A stretch of DNA of 64,000 bases. It comes from Moraxellaceae bacterium (GTDB lineage: Bacteria; Pseudomonadota; Gammaproteobacteria; Pseudomonadales; Moraxellaceae). Made by a program: the position numbers and the translations under genes. Location of the stretch: positions 61,951 to 125,950 of the forward strand of contig SECL01000003.1 of the NCBI GenBank assembly GCA_004173455.1, read 5' to 3'. Shown here piece by piece: positions 46,674 through 55,760 of the stretch; position 1 is the stretch's first letter; each line of letters starts with the position of its first letter. Under the pieces are notes generated by a model. That model was not told the DNA's origin, did not search any database, and was given only the letters and a program-made list of their open reading frames with translations.

Positions 46674-47684
46674 ATGTCCTCTTTACTGTCATTGCATTCT
46701 CTACAGGAATTAAAGCACAGCCGGCAATTTCAAGGCCTGCTGCTGATTGTACGCCTGCTACTCGTTGGGATTCTGGCATGGCAAGCATTTGATCAGCTTG
46801 ATTTTTCTCTGGTTTTTAGTAATCACGATATTAATATTGCTTTGGCTGTATACGGCATTCTGGCCAGTATTAATTATTTGGCCATGCTGTTTCGACCCAC
46901 CAGCGCATGGATTTTTTATCTGGGCATTGCGCTGGATTATTGCTTTTCTTTAAGTCTGCTGTTTTTGCTGCCCAATCAGGCCATGATTATTCTGGTCATG
47001 GCTATGACCTTTGTGATTGCTGCATTGAGCGATCTAAAACTGTCCCTGCTGACAGTGATCAATAGCAGCTATCTGGTCACTGCCATTATTGCGGGATTTT
47101 TTTATCAAACATTGAATCAGAGCCAATTGCAGCCTGTTCATTTATTGGGATGCAGTATTTTTGCACTCGGTTATCTGCATTACTTTAAGCAGCACCTACA
47201 AAACAATGCCAGCGATTTAAAGGGTACTTTAAATGATAGTATTTTACAGAAAAAACAATTAATTGATGCACTGACCTATCTCTATCCCTACCATCAGCGC
47301 AATCAGATTCCTTTAAGCTTAGTGATGATCCGCATCGAAACAACTGGCGGAACTCAAAAAAAAATAGTGCGCGAACTATTTGCAGATTATAAAAACCGTT
47401 TGCGCAAATGTGATGTGCTAGTGCAAATAGATCGCCAGCATTTGGCCATTTTGTTGTGTGATACCAGTGCTGCTCAGTCTGGACATTTAATCAAAGACTT
47501 AGAACAGGTTGAAGAAGGTCTGGACTTATCAAAAACGAGCTTGCAATATGGGGTGTGTGGCATACCACTGGAACAAGGAATCGCGCTGGAAGATATTTTA
47601 TTACAAATGAAAACCGCTTTGAAAGAAGCAGAACTTCAAAAAGTCAGACGTCTTATTTTTATCAATGCCAAACAAAGTGATTAA
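46674..47684 (+). CDS. Membrane protein with degenerate GGDEF-like cytoplasmic domain
   Basis: This protein of about 336 residues has six or so N-terminal transmembrane helices (about 20-185, from GLLLIVRLLLVGILAW to LGCSIFALGYLHYF). A cytoplasmic domain follows (about 200-336) whose order of helices and strands resembles GGDEF: LIDALTYLYPYHQRNQIPLSLVMIRIE, then LRKCDVLVQIDRQHLAILLCDTSAAQ, then LQYGVCGIPLEQG. The catalytic G-G-D-E-F is replaced by QIDRQH, so it cannot be a normal diguanylate cyclase; it may bind nucleotide or act as a receptor. PilS-like N-terminal membrane sensors share this topology. I chose ATG 46674 over GTG 46662. It stands alone between rho and the lipoprotein gene. Confidence 0.6.
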   Translation: MSSLLSLHSLQELKHSRQFQGLLLIVRLLLVGILAWQAFDQLDFSLVFSNHDINIALAVYGILASINYLAMLFRPTSAWIFYLGIALDYCFSLSLLFLLPNQAMIILVMAMTFVIAALSDLKLSLLTVINSSYLVTAIIAGFFYQTLNQSQLQPVHLLGCSIFALGYLHYFKQHLQNNASDLKGTLNDSILQKKQLIDALTYLYPYHQRNQIPLSLVMIRIETTGGTQKKIVRELFADYKNRLRKCDVLVQIDRQHLAILLCDTSAAQSGHLIKDLEQVEEGLDLSKTSLQYGVCGIPLEQGIALEDILLQMKTALKEAELQKVRRLIFINAKQSD

Positions 47685-47856
47685 TTTTAAAAAAAATAAT
47701 CAAAAAGGGAGTGGTTTTTTGCAAAGAGCAATGCTAGCATTGCCACACCATTTAATCTGACCCTTGCACTGTGTCCTCACTGTAAGACAACGGATAGCAA
47801 GAAGCAGATTAATTTGTGGTTTTCGAAAACCTTATTTCTTTCGTGAGAGTGATGCC

Positions 47857-48201
47857 ATGCAAATCAAAAAAATCGCAATCGCTGCTGCTATTGCTGCTTC
47901 TTTAGCGTTCGTTGGTTGTTCAAAAAAAGCTGACGAACACGCTGCTGAAGCTCAAGACTCTGCTGCTCAAGCTTCTGCTGCTGCTGCTGATGCTGCTACT
48001 GCTGCTACCGACGCTGCTGCTGCTACAACTGCCGACGCTACTGCTGACGCTACCGCTGCTGCTGCTGACGCTGCCAACAATGCTGCTGATGCTGCTAACG
48101 ATGCTGCTAGTGCTGCTGCTGACACCGCTGATAGCGCTGCCAACACTGCTGCTGCTACTACTGACACTGCAACTACTACTACAGCGCCTGCTGCTCAGTA
48201 A
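47857..48201 (+). CDS. Small alanine-rich lipoprotein
   Basis: This 114-residue protein has a lipoprotein signal with lipobox LAFVGC (Cys21). The mature part is about half alanine with regular Asp, Thr, Ser and Asn spaced three to four residues apart (for example DAANNAADAANDAASAAAD), and no aromatic residues or charged clusters. It would form a long alanine-rich helix, possibly an alanine-zipper coiled coil as in the E. coli Lpp trimer, but it lacks the C-terminal lysine by which Lpp is linked to peptidoglycan. Most alanines use the codon GCT, typical of highly expressed genes. GAGAG lies before ATG 47857; the frame is open further upstream but without family-like sequence. A strong terminator follows. 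Confidence 0.8.
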   Translation: MQIKKIAIAAAIAASLAFVGCSKKADEHAAEAQDSAAQASAAAADAATAATDAAAATTADATADATAAAADAANNAADAANDAASAAADTADSAANTAAATTDTATTTTAPAAQ

Positions 48202-48219
48202 TAGTTTCGGTTTCAAAAA

Positions 48220-48246
48220 AAGAGAGCTTTTTAGCTCTCTTTTTTA
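48220..48246 (+). terminator. Rho-independent terminator after alanine-rich lipoprotein
   Basis: AAGAGAGCT and AGCTCTCTT pair around a short T loop, followed by TTTTTTA, 20 bases after the stop codon. Confidence 0.9.
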
Positions 48247-48274
48247 TTGCCTGTGAGTTTGTCTTTTCAGCAGA

Positions 48275-48300
48275 ATAAAAAAGCAGCATGTATGCTGCTC
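48275..48300 (-). terminator. Rho-independent terminator after ihfA
   Basis: On the minus strand AGCAGCA-TACA-TGCTGCT (48282-48299) is followed by TTTTTTA, ending the pheT-ihfA transcript about 30 bases after the ihfA stop. Confidence 0.82.
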
Positions 48301-48326
48301 ATTTATGACATTGACCTGAGGCCATG

Positions 48327-48626
48327 CTACTCGTCGTATTGTTCCTGCTCTACCCGCTGCCGGAATTTTTGCCCAGCACGGAAAGTCACCACACGGCGTG
48401 CCGTGATTGGAATTTCCTCACCAGTTTTGGGATTACGGCCTGGGCGTTGACGTTTGTCACGCAGTTCAAAATTACCAAACCCCGAGAGCTTTACCTGATC
48501 GCCTGCAATAAGTGCCTGACTGATCTCTTCAAAAAATAGCTCTACCAGCTGTTTGGCTTCCCGGCGATTAAGACCGGTTTTTTCACTTAAATGATCGGCC
48601 ATTTCGGCTTTTGTTAGTGCAGTCAT
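48327..48626 (-). CDS. ihfA: Integration host factor subunit alpha
   Basis: This 99-residue HU-fold DNA-bending protein forms a dimer with IhfB and makes sharp bends at specific sites. It has [13 protein letters not shown], the dimerisation helices, [14 protein letters not shown] and the beta-arm [16 protein letters not shown], whose Pro intercalates in the minor groove. The C-terminus VEQEQYDE is typical of the alpha chain, and the gene order after pheT is the same as in E. coli. Its start overlaps the pheT stop by four bases. Terminator hairpins lie 30 bases downstream. Confidence 0.95.
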   Translation of the reverse strand: MTALTKAEMADHLSEKTGLNRREAKQLVELFFEEISQALIAGDQVKLSGFGNFELRDKRQRPGRNPKTGEEIPITARRVVTFRAGQKFRQRVEQEQYDE

Positions 48627-51016
48627 GATGCCCTCAAAGTCGCCTTATATGTGTCTTGCAACGCATCAATAACACGCTGCATTCCTTCCTTAATTTCAGC
48701 ATCTTCCAATGTGCGTTCCGGATGTTGCCACAGCAGTGCAAACGCCAGTGAACGCTGTCCTGCTTCTACACCCTGAGCGGTATACACATCAAACAACCAG
48801 CTTTGGATTAACCATTCTCCTGCAGCTAATTGAATCGTATGCTGAATTTGGTCAACAGTAATATTAGCATTGATTAAAATAGCTATATCACGCCGAACCG
48901 TAGGAAAACGTGATAATTCTGTAAAATTAGATACATAAGGTTGCAAAAGCACCTCCAGATCCATTTCACAGACCCAGGTTTTACCCAAATCAAGCTGATC
49001 TTCCAATGAAGGATGTAAACGACCCAAATAGCCAATCACTTGTCCTTGCACCACAATATTGGCACTTTGTCCCGGATGCAGCCAAGCCATTTGGCTAGGT
49101 TCAAAATGCGCGTCCAGACGAGAACAGGTTAAAATTCGCTCCACTTCACCTTTGAGATCATAAAAATCCATCTGCTGGGCTTTGGCATGCCATTGCTCAG
49201 GAATCGCTGTTCCGGTGGCAATGAATGCCAGTGTGGGGATTTGTTTTAAATCCTGAATACTTGCCGCCTTTTGGTAATCAAAGCGTAGGCCGGTTTCAAA
49301 CAGGCGCACACGGCTTTGTTGGCGGTTTAAGTTATATTGTACTGAGGGAATCAGACTGGACAATAAGGTGCTGCGCATGGCACCGAGTTCGCTGGAAATC
49401 GGGTTAGCCAATGTCAGCAATTTCACAGCAGGATTAAGCTGCTTTTCCAGTTTTTCATCACTGAAACTAAAGCTAATGGCCTCCTGATAACCGAGGCTTA
49501 CCAGCGTCTGGCGCAGTTGCTGAATACTTAAGTGATCTTGTGCCGGTTTTAGTTCAATTTCCAGTACTGGCATTTTGGTCTGGATATTGTCATAGCCATA
49601 AATACGCGCCACTTCTTCAATCAGGTCTTCCTTGATGGCAATATCAAAGCGGTAAGATGGCGGAATAACCTGCCAGCCTGCTGCACTACCACCAACCTGC
49701 ATTCCCAGACGACTTAAAGTATCTTCTACAAACTCTGCAGCCACCTCATAACCCAGCAACTGATTGACTTGTGCCAAGGTCAGGTCAATCGGCAAGCGTT
49801 TAGGCAAGGCGTGTGGCTGTTCAACCAGTACGACATCGCCTGCTTCGCCACCTGCCAACTCAACAATAAGCTGGGTGGCACGTTCAATAGCCGGCATCGC
49901 CAGTTCAAAATCCACCCCACGCTCGTAACGCTGCGACGCATCGGTATGCATGCCATAGCGACGGGCACGTCCAGCAATCGCCAGTGGATCAAAGAACGCG
50001 CTTTCCAGAAAAATATCGGTGGTGGTGTCGGTAACGCTACTGTCCAGCCCACCCATAATCCCAGCCATGGCCAGCACTTTATTGTCGTCACGAATCACCA
50101 GCACATCGTCGCCAAGCTCAATCTCTTGCTCATTGAGCAACTTGAGTTTTTCCTGTGGCTTGGCTTGCCGTACCTGAATGTTGCCGTCAATTTTGCTTAA
50201 GTCAAAGGCATGTAGCGGCTGACCCTGCTCCAGCAATACATAATTGGTGATGTCCACCAGCACACTGTGTACACGAATGCCAGAACGACTCAGCGCATCG
50301 GCCATCCATTGTGGCGTAGGCGCTTGTGCATTGATGTTTTTAATTACCCGTCCGGCATAACGCGGGCAGCCTGTACTATGCAAATGAATCTGTTTTTTGT
50401 CAGCAATCGTCGCAGCTACGGCTTGAATAGCCACTGGCGTTACCGCAAGCGTGTTGATCACACCCAGCTCACGGGCAATCCCTTTAATGCTAAAGCAATC
50501 GCCACGGTTTGGCGTAATGCTGATTTCGATAATACGGTCATCGAGTTTTAGATAATCCCGAATGTCTGTTCCAATGGGCGCATCTTGCGGCAATACCAAT
50601 AAGCCATCGATGCTGTCTTCCAGATCAATTTCCGACGCGCCACACAACATGCCATGCGATTCCACACCACGCAGCTTGCCTTTTTTAATCTTAAACTCTT
50701 GTCCAGAACCGCCGCCGGGAAGAATTGCGCCAATGGTTGCGACAGGCACCTTTAAGCCTACCGCCACATTCGGTGCGCCACAAACAATCTGTAGCGGCTC
50801 ACCACTACCAATATTTACTGTGGTGACACGCAGGCGATCTGCATCCGGATGCTGCTCAACCGTCAATACTTCACCCACCACCACGCCAGTAAAGGGCTTG
50901 GCCACCGTGCTACTGTCATCGACTTCAAGGCCAGCCATGGTGAGCTGATGTGCCAACACATCACTATCAACAGCAGGATTGACCCACTGGCGTAACCAGT
51001 TTTCACTAATTTTCAT
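48623..51016 (-). CDS. pheT: Phenylalanyl-tRNA synthetase beta subunit
   Basis: This 797-residue subunit of the (alpha-beta)2 enzyme holds the tRNA-binding and editing domains. The N-terminal EMAP-like domain has [25 protein letters not shown]. The B3/B4 editing domain has [20 protein letters not shown] and [10 protein letters not shown]. The central B5 region has [19 protein letters not shown]. The C-terminal ferredoxin-like anticodon-binding domain ends at residue 797 with [14 protein letters not shown] in front. All are as in E. coli (795). Unusually, a 140-base palindromic element separates it from pheS. ATG 51016 has AGGAATG-type purines upstream. Confidence 0.96.
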   Translation of the reverse strand: MKISENWLRQWVNPAVDSDVLAHQLTMAGLEVDDSSTVAKPFTGVVVGEVLTVEQHPDADRLRVTTVNIGSGEPLQIVCGAPNVAVGLKVPVATIGAILPGGGSGQEFKIKKGKLRGVESHGMLCGASEIDLEDSIDGLLVLPQDAPIGTDIRDYLKLDDRIIEISITPNRGDCFSIKGIARELGVINTLAVTPVAIQAVAATIADKKQIHLHSTGCPRYAGRVIKNINAQAPTPQWMADALSRSGIRVHSVLVDITNYVLLEQGQPLHAFDLSKIDGNIQVRQAKPQEKLKLLNEQEIELGDDVLVIRDDNKVLAMAGIMGGLDSSVTDTTTDIFLESAFFDPLAIAGRARRYGMHTDASQRYERGVDFELAMPAIERATQLIVELAGGEAGDVVLVEQPHALPKRLPIDLTLAQVNQLLGYEVAAEFVEDTLSRLGMQVGGSAAGWQVIPPSYRFDIAIKEDLIEEVARIYGYDNIQTKMPVLEIELKPAQDHLSIQQLRQTLVSLGYQEAISFSFSDEKLEKQLNPAVKLLTLANPISSELGAMRSTLLSSLIPSVQYNLNRQQSRVRLFETGLRFDYQKAASIQDLKQIPTLAFIATGTAIPEQWHAKAQQMDFYDLKGEVERILTCSRLDAHFEPSQMAWLHPGQSANIVVQGQVIGYLGRLHPSLEDQLDLGKTWVCEMDLEVLLQPYVSNFTELSRFPTVRRDIAILINANITVDQIQHTIQLAAGEWLIQSWLFDVYTAQGVEAGQRSLAFALLWQHPERTLEDAEIKEGMQRVIDALQDTYKATLRAS

Positions 51017-51069
51017 AACCGCACATTCCTAAATTCTTTTTCAAATAACGCATTATCTTTTGCAGGGTC

Positions 51070-51208
51070 GGAGTTGTTCAAAAACGTCAGCGAGGACACA
51101 TTGCAAGGCAAAAATAGACAAGAGAGCGCAGTTTATATTTTATAAATGAGCATTTCGCGCCTGTTTTTAACGCTGCAAGGGTAACGCAAGCTAGTTTTTG
51201 AACAACTC

Positions 51209-51209
<1 letters not shown>
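51070..51209. repeat. 140-bp imperfect palindromic element (MITE-like) between pheS and pheT
   Basis: The 16-base ends (51070-51085 GGAGTTGTTCAAAAAC and 51194-51209, its exact complement) are perfect inverted repeats. The interior is partly self-complementary around TTTATA...TATAAA near 51131-51144. There is no coding capacity. The right end contains the first base of the pheS stop (TAG at 51209-51211), so the element has landed at the very end of pheS. No clear target-site duplication is visible. Copies of such elements are familiar from Moraxellaceae genomes in my recollection, but I see only this copy in the window. In the mRNA it must fold into a long hairpin inside the pheST operon. Confidence 0.7.
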
Positions 51210-52240
<1,031 letters not shown>

Positions 52241-52343
52241 TCAGTGATGACTTAAGTTAGCCGCGTATTTTAACAGTTTTTTAGGCGCGATAGTGATGCC
52301 TTTGAAATGAAGGTCTTGGCAATTGGTAAGATTTTTCGACAGC

Positions 52344-52598
52344 TTAGCTATTTTTATTCATTGTGTCGTTTTCAGGCTTGGGATTGCTGAATATTTTATC
52401 GCAGTTTTCCGCCAATGTTGGATCAGGCTGCTCCAGTTTTTCTTCCACTATATTGTCCTGCATCTCTTCTTCATTGTGATGTGCAGGCGGATAAATTTTT
52501 TGCGCGCTAATACTGGCGCGCTGGTTCACTGAATTTTTATATTTTAATTGCCGGGTAGCCTGCTCACGGAAGCCGCCGCGTTTGATAATATTGACCAT
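52344..52598 (-). CDS. Small hypothetical protein between rplT and pheS
   Basis: This 84-codon frame has reasonable codon choice and an AGG about 12 bases before ATG 52598. The N-terminal 40 residues are basic (MVNIIKRGGFREQATRQLKYK) and the C-terminal half is acidic (HHNEEEMQDNIVEEK). There are no membrane segments, signal peptide or domain I recognise. It lies in the 550-base gap between rplT and pheS, after the rplT terminator and before pheS. It may be a real small protein with its own promoter or the first gene of the pheST transcript. Comparison with relatives would settle it. Confidence 0.4.
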   Translation of the reverse strand: MVNIIKRGGFREQATRQLKYKNSVNQRASISAQKIYPPAHHNEEEMQDNIVEEKLEQPDPTLAENCDKIFSNPKPENDTMNKNS

Positions 52599-52710
52599 GC
52601 TTGTGCCTAATCTAGCGTTAAAAAACAGAATATTAAAAACTAGTTTTGGGTTAGTTTTTTATAGATGACATAGATTAATAATGCATCTTTAACCAACTAA
52701 TATACAATAA

Positions 52711-52740
52711 AAAACCGCCTCTAAATAAAGGCGGTTTTTT
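52711..52740. terminator. Strong terminator after rpmI-rplT
   Basis: AAAACCGCCT and AGGCGGTTTT (52711-52720 with 52729-52738) make a 10-bp stem with an 8-base loop, with A and T runs at both sides. It ends rpmI-rplT, so pheST must have its own promoter or rely on read-through. Confidence 0.88.
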
Positions 52741-52768
52741 AGCATTAAAGCAGTACAGAAATGACGAA

Positions 52769-53128
52769 TTAAGCTGCCAGATTCTGTTTTGCCAAAGATG
52801 CAATCGCAGCAAATGCAACGCTATCATGCATGGCAAGATCAGCCAATACACGACGGTCGATAATTACTTGCGCTTTTTTCAGGCCAGCAATCATACGGCT
52901 GTATGACAAACCATTCTGACGGGCACCAGCATTAATACGGGCAATCCACAGTGCGCGGAATTGGCGTTTTTTCTGGCGACGGTCACGGTATGCATATTGA
53001 CCCGCTTTGATAACCGCCTGAAACGCTACGCGGTAAACACGCGAACGCGCACCGTAGTAGCCTTTAGCACGGGCAAGAATTTTTTTGTGACGACGATGAG
53101 CCACTACACCACGTTTTACACGAGCCAT
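52769..53128 (-). CDS. rplT: 50S ribosomal protein L20
   Basis: This 119-residue protein is essential for early 50S assembly. It has [33 protein letters not shown] and [33 protein letters not shown], the basic extension and the globular domain that binds 23S rRNA. L20 represses translation of its own operon in E. coli; whether that applies here cannot be read from the sequence. It follows rpmI by 11 bases. A strong terminator (52711-52740) ends the pair. Confidence 0.97.
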   Translation of the reverse strand: MARVKRGVVAHRRHKKILARAKGYYGARSRVYRVAFQAVIKAGQYAYRDRRQKKRQFRALWIARINAGARQNGLSYSRMIAGLKKAQVIIDRRVLADLAMHDSVAFAAIASLAKQNLAA

Positions 53129-53139
53129 TTAATTTCTCC

Positions 53140-53340
53140 TTAGATGTATGGGCACATACGACGAACTGATGCAACGTCACTCACGTGAACCATTACACAG
53201 CCGCGCAATTGACGAATACGCTTAGGAGATTTCTTGGTCAAAATGTGACGCTTGAATGCTTGCTTGCGCTTAAAGCCATTTGCAGTCGCTTTGAAGCGTT
53301 TTGCTGCACCACGGCGAGTTTTCATCTTAACTTTAGCCAT
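53140..53340 (-). CDS. rpmI: 50S ribosomal protein L35
   Basis: This 66-residue basic ribosomal protein reads [38 protein letters not shown]; the length is usual (64-66). GAGG lies six bases before ATG 53340. The frame extends upstream to 53379 but with unrelated residues. It is the first gene of the pair with rplT. The infC gene, which usually sits just upstream, is absent: a 200-base gap and then a divergent MFS gene lie there instead. Confidence 0.95.
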   Translation of the reverse strand: MAKVKMKTRRGAAKRFKATANGFKRKQAFKRHILTKKSPKRIRQLRGCVMVHVSDVASVRRMCPYI

Positions 53341-53570
53341 AACAACCTCTTTGGACACCTGTTCAGCACGTTGCACCATTACAGACGGCTTGCAGGTAGG
53401 GGGCGCATAGTTTAATTGATTCTTGCCTAAAAAAAAAGCATTAGACCTCGCTATAAATTATTATTTTTCAAGGCAACACTATTACAGAAATTAGTTTAAA
53501 AAGTTCTATCTTAAATTAGCCTTAATTTTTATGATGTGTACCAGAATAATTTTTGTACCCAGTCCAGATA

Positions 53571-54845
53571 ATGCCTACCCCGCCTGTCCCTCACGATACT
53601 TTTGCTGCCCTGCGTCACCGTGATTTTTCCATTGTTACGATTAATCAGTTTTGCCTGACACTGGCTATTTTGATGCAGGAAGTGATTGTGGCCTATGCGC
53701 TGTATCACCTCACCCATGATCCGCTGGTGCTGGGCTTTATTGGACTCGCTGAGGCCATTCCATTTATTGCGCTGTCACTGTGGGGTGGTTATTTTGCTGA
53801 TCGCTATAACCGACAGATTATTATGCAAATCTGTATGGTGCTGTCGTTACCGTTGCCACTCTTGCTCTCTGCACTGTTTAGCAGCCATGAACATGGGGTA
53901 TTGAGCGCACAGCAGCTCTCACTCGGGGTGTACGGAATTATTTTCCTGCTGGGAACGATTCGTGGTTTTTATAGCCCAGCCGTGACTTCGCTCAAGCCTT
54001 TTTTGGTGCCGCGTAATCTTTATCCCAATGCAGCCACATGGACGACCATTGGCTGGCAAGGTGCGGTGGTGCTGGGGCCAGTCACGGGTGGTTTGTTGCT
54101 GGGTTATCTGGGATTGCACACGACTTTGTATCTGGTCACTGGCCTGCTGCTGGTCTGTAGTGTGCTGCTGGCGTTGCTTAAACGTCGCAGTTTTCCCCCG
54201 ATTGAACACGACAGTGTGTGGCTAAGCCTGAGCGAAGGTTTCCGGTTTATTTTTAAAACCAAGATTATTTTCTGGTCGATTTCGCTGGATCTGGTATCAG
54301 TATTATTTGGCGGTGTGGTGGCGCTGTTGCCCATCTATGCCGATGATATTTTAAAGGTAGGTGCGGAAGGTCTTGGCCTGCTGCGTGCTGCACCCTCGGT
54401 TGGGGCGCTATTGATGATGGTGATTCTAGCCAAGTATCCACCGACTCATCATGCGTGGCGCAATATGTTGCTGGCCGTTGCAGGTTTTGGGGTATTTACG
54501 CTGGTGTTTGCATTTTCCACTACCATGTGGCTGTCGCTATTGGCGTTGGCACTGACCGGTGCATTTGACAGTATTAGTGTGGTGGTGCGCCAAACCATTT
54601 TGCAGATTTTCCCACCAGAAAACCTGCGTGGTCGCGTGGCAGCGGTGAATGGTATGTTTGTGTCATCCAGTAATGAACTGGGGGCATTTGAGTCCGGCGT
54701 GGCCGCACGTTATTTAACCGTGATTACAGCCACGATTCTGGGCGGCAGTATTACTTTGCTGGTGGCCGCATTGACCTACTTTAAAACTCGTGATTTGTTA
54801 AACGTGGATGTGGAGCACAGTAAGCCGGTTGAGGTAAAGGAGTAA
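53571..54845 (+). CDS. MFS transporter, EntS/MFS_3-like
   Basis: This protein of about 424 residues has 12 transmembrane helices. The first loop has LWGGYFADRYNRQ, the G-x-x-x-D-R-x-x-R-variant of the major facilitator superfamily, and FLLGTIRGFYSPAVTSLKPFLVPRNLYPNA is characteristic of the EntS-like group. This group includes enterobactin and drug exporters. The central loop has LLKRRSFPPIEHDSVWLSLSEGFRFIFKTK. The substrate cannot be told; no siderophore genes are in the window. I chose ATG 53571 (MPTPPVPHDTF) over a TTG at 53553. It converges on the pseudogene, with five bases between. Confidence 0.85.
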   Translation: MPTPPVPHDTFAALRHRDFSIVTINQFCLTLAILMQEVIVAYALYHLTHDPLVLGFIGLAEAIPFIALSLWGGYFADRYNRQIIMQICMVLSLPLPLLLSALFSSHEHGVLSAQQLSLGVYGIIFLLGTIRGFYSPAVTSLKPFLVPRNLYPNAATWTTIGWQGAVVLGPVTGGLLLGYLGLHTTLYLVTGLLLVCSVLLALLKRRSFPPIEHDSVWLSLSEGFRFIFKTKIIFWSISLDLVSVLFGGVVALLPIYADDILKVGAEGLGLLRAAPSVGALLMMVILAKYPPTHHAWRNMLLAVAGFGVFTLVFAFSTTMWLSLLALALTGAFDSISVVVRQTILQIFPPENLRGRVAAVNGMFVSSSNELGAFESGVAARYLTVITATILGGSITLLVAALTYFKTRDLLNVDVEHSKPVEVKE

Positions 54846-54850
54846 GTTTT

Positions 54851-55417
54851 TTAATGTAGCTTGATTTGCAGTTTCGGCCATTTTTCCAACCATCTTTTTC
54901 GCTGAATTCGTTGCTGAAAAATCTCTGGCTTAGATCGTTTTGGATTTAGGGTGATTTTCCCTTCAAACAATGATCTCAAGCCAAATGGTGCAGCAATGTT
55001 AATTTCGTTTTGTGACCAAGAAATACCCACCGCTGTTTCTATTTCTGGCCAATAGCTCATGGCATCAATGGTATTTTTATAAGGCAAGTCATTATTACGA
55101 AGATGCATGCGTGCCTGATTTTTGACCGACCAGTTAATATCCAGTAATTGCTTTAAGTCTTGTTCAACCGTTGAGTCAATATCTTCAAGAATATATTCAG
55201 GATTAAAATAAATCAGGTCAATATCATGAAGTGATGTTGCGTCCACGTAGCTGTGCAGGTGATCTCACACCAGATTTCTGACAAAACCTGCGGCCAAACA
55301 TCAGTCATTTAAATGATTCTTTTCACATAACTCAGCAGCGATCTGCAAAACCTGTATACGCTGCTGATCAGCTAAAAGCCAGTGAATCAGTTGCTTTTGA
55401 TAGGTGGATTCATTCAT
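54851..55417 (-). pseudogene. Nucleotidyltransferase-family (PF06042-like) gene broken by two in-frame TGA codons
   Basis: Read from ATG 55417, the frame encodes 188 residues except for TGA at codon 39 (55301-55303) and codon 51 (55265-55267). The sequence around them reads NHLND-stop-CLAAGFVRNLV-stop-DHLHSYVDATSLHDIDLIYF. Family members, as I know them, have Trp at both sites (W-x-x-A-G-F-x-R-N-x-V-W-D), so both stops are single G-to-A changes of TGG. No frameshift or length change is present. Other Trp codons in the gene are TGG. Downstream of the stops the frame is intact to 54851, including the acidic DIDLIYF, NQARMH and PFGLRSLF blocks. The fragment from GTG 55246 could be translated but lacks the catalytic N-terminus. 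It is most likely a recent pseudogene. Confidence 0.85.
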
Positions 55418-55465
55418 TAATTAAACCAAAATGTTCCTTTTATCAATCAATCTTTCTCTACAAGT

Positions 55466-55747
55466 TTACAATGCTTCCAGCCAAAATATACCATCATGGT
55501 GGCCGATGAGTTTCTGGGACAATCTAGGAAGGTTGATCTGGATATCTCCTCCAAAAATATGACCCTCATCCAAAGCGTTGAATATTAACTCTTTTAGATT
55601 GCTGAAAGAAATCTTTTCAAGAGTATGAATCTCCTGTCTTTGCCGATATCTGATATAAATAATTTCGATATATTCTGAATCATCAAAATCAGCTAATAAT
55701 TCAAAAAGCTGATCCTGTGATAAATATTTAGAATTACTGTATGACAT
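55466..55747 (-). CDS. Small protein of unknown function
   Basis: This 93-residue, acidic, soluble-looking protein runs MSYSNSKYLSQDQLFELLADFDDSEYIEIIYIRYRQRQE to GHHDGIFWLEAL. There is no signal peptide, membrane helix or known motif; predicted structure is mixed alpha-beta. It starts 13 bases after the ftsK stop, so it may be read from the ftsK transcript, but the ribosome site is poor. Size and position next to a broken gene suggest accessory content. Small proteins of this build are sometimes immunity proteins, but there is no toxin gene nearby, so I do not assign one. Confidence 0.6.
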   Translation of the reverse strand: MSYSNSKYLSQDQLFELLADFDDSEYIEIIYIRYRQRQEIHTLEKISFSNLKELIFNALDEGHIFGGDIQINLPRLSQKLIGHHDGIFWLEAL

Positions 55748-55760
55748 ATGCAGTTAATCA

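Noticed and set aside
47912..48256. Leucine-rich 114-codon frame over the alanine-rich lipoprotein
   Set aside because: It is the shifted reading of GCT tracts as CTG/TGC; the frame with a signal peptide, lipobox and ribosome site is the real one.
55265..55303. Selenocysteine or UGA-Trp recoding in the nucleotidyltransferase gene
   Set aside because: There is no SECIS-like hairpin just after the TGA codons, nearby genes use TGG for Trp and TGA as stop, and the family has Trp there, so pseudogenisation is the simpler reading.
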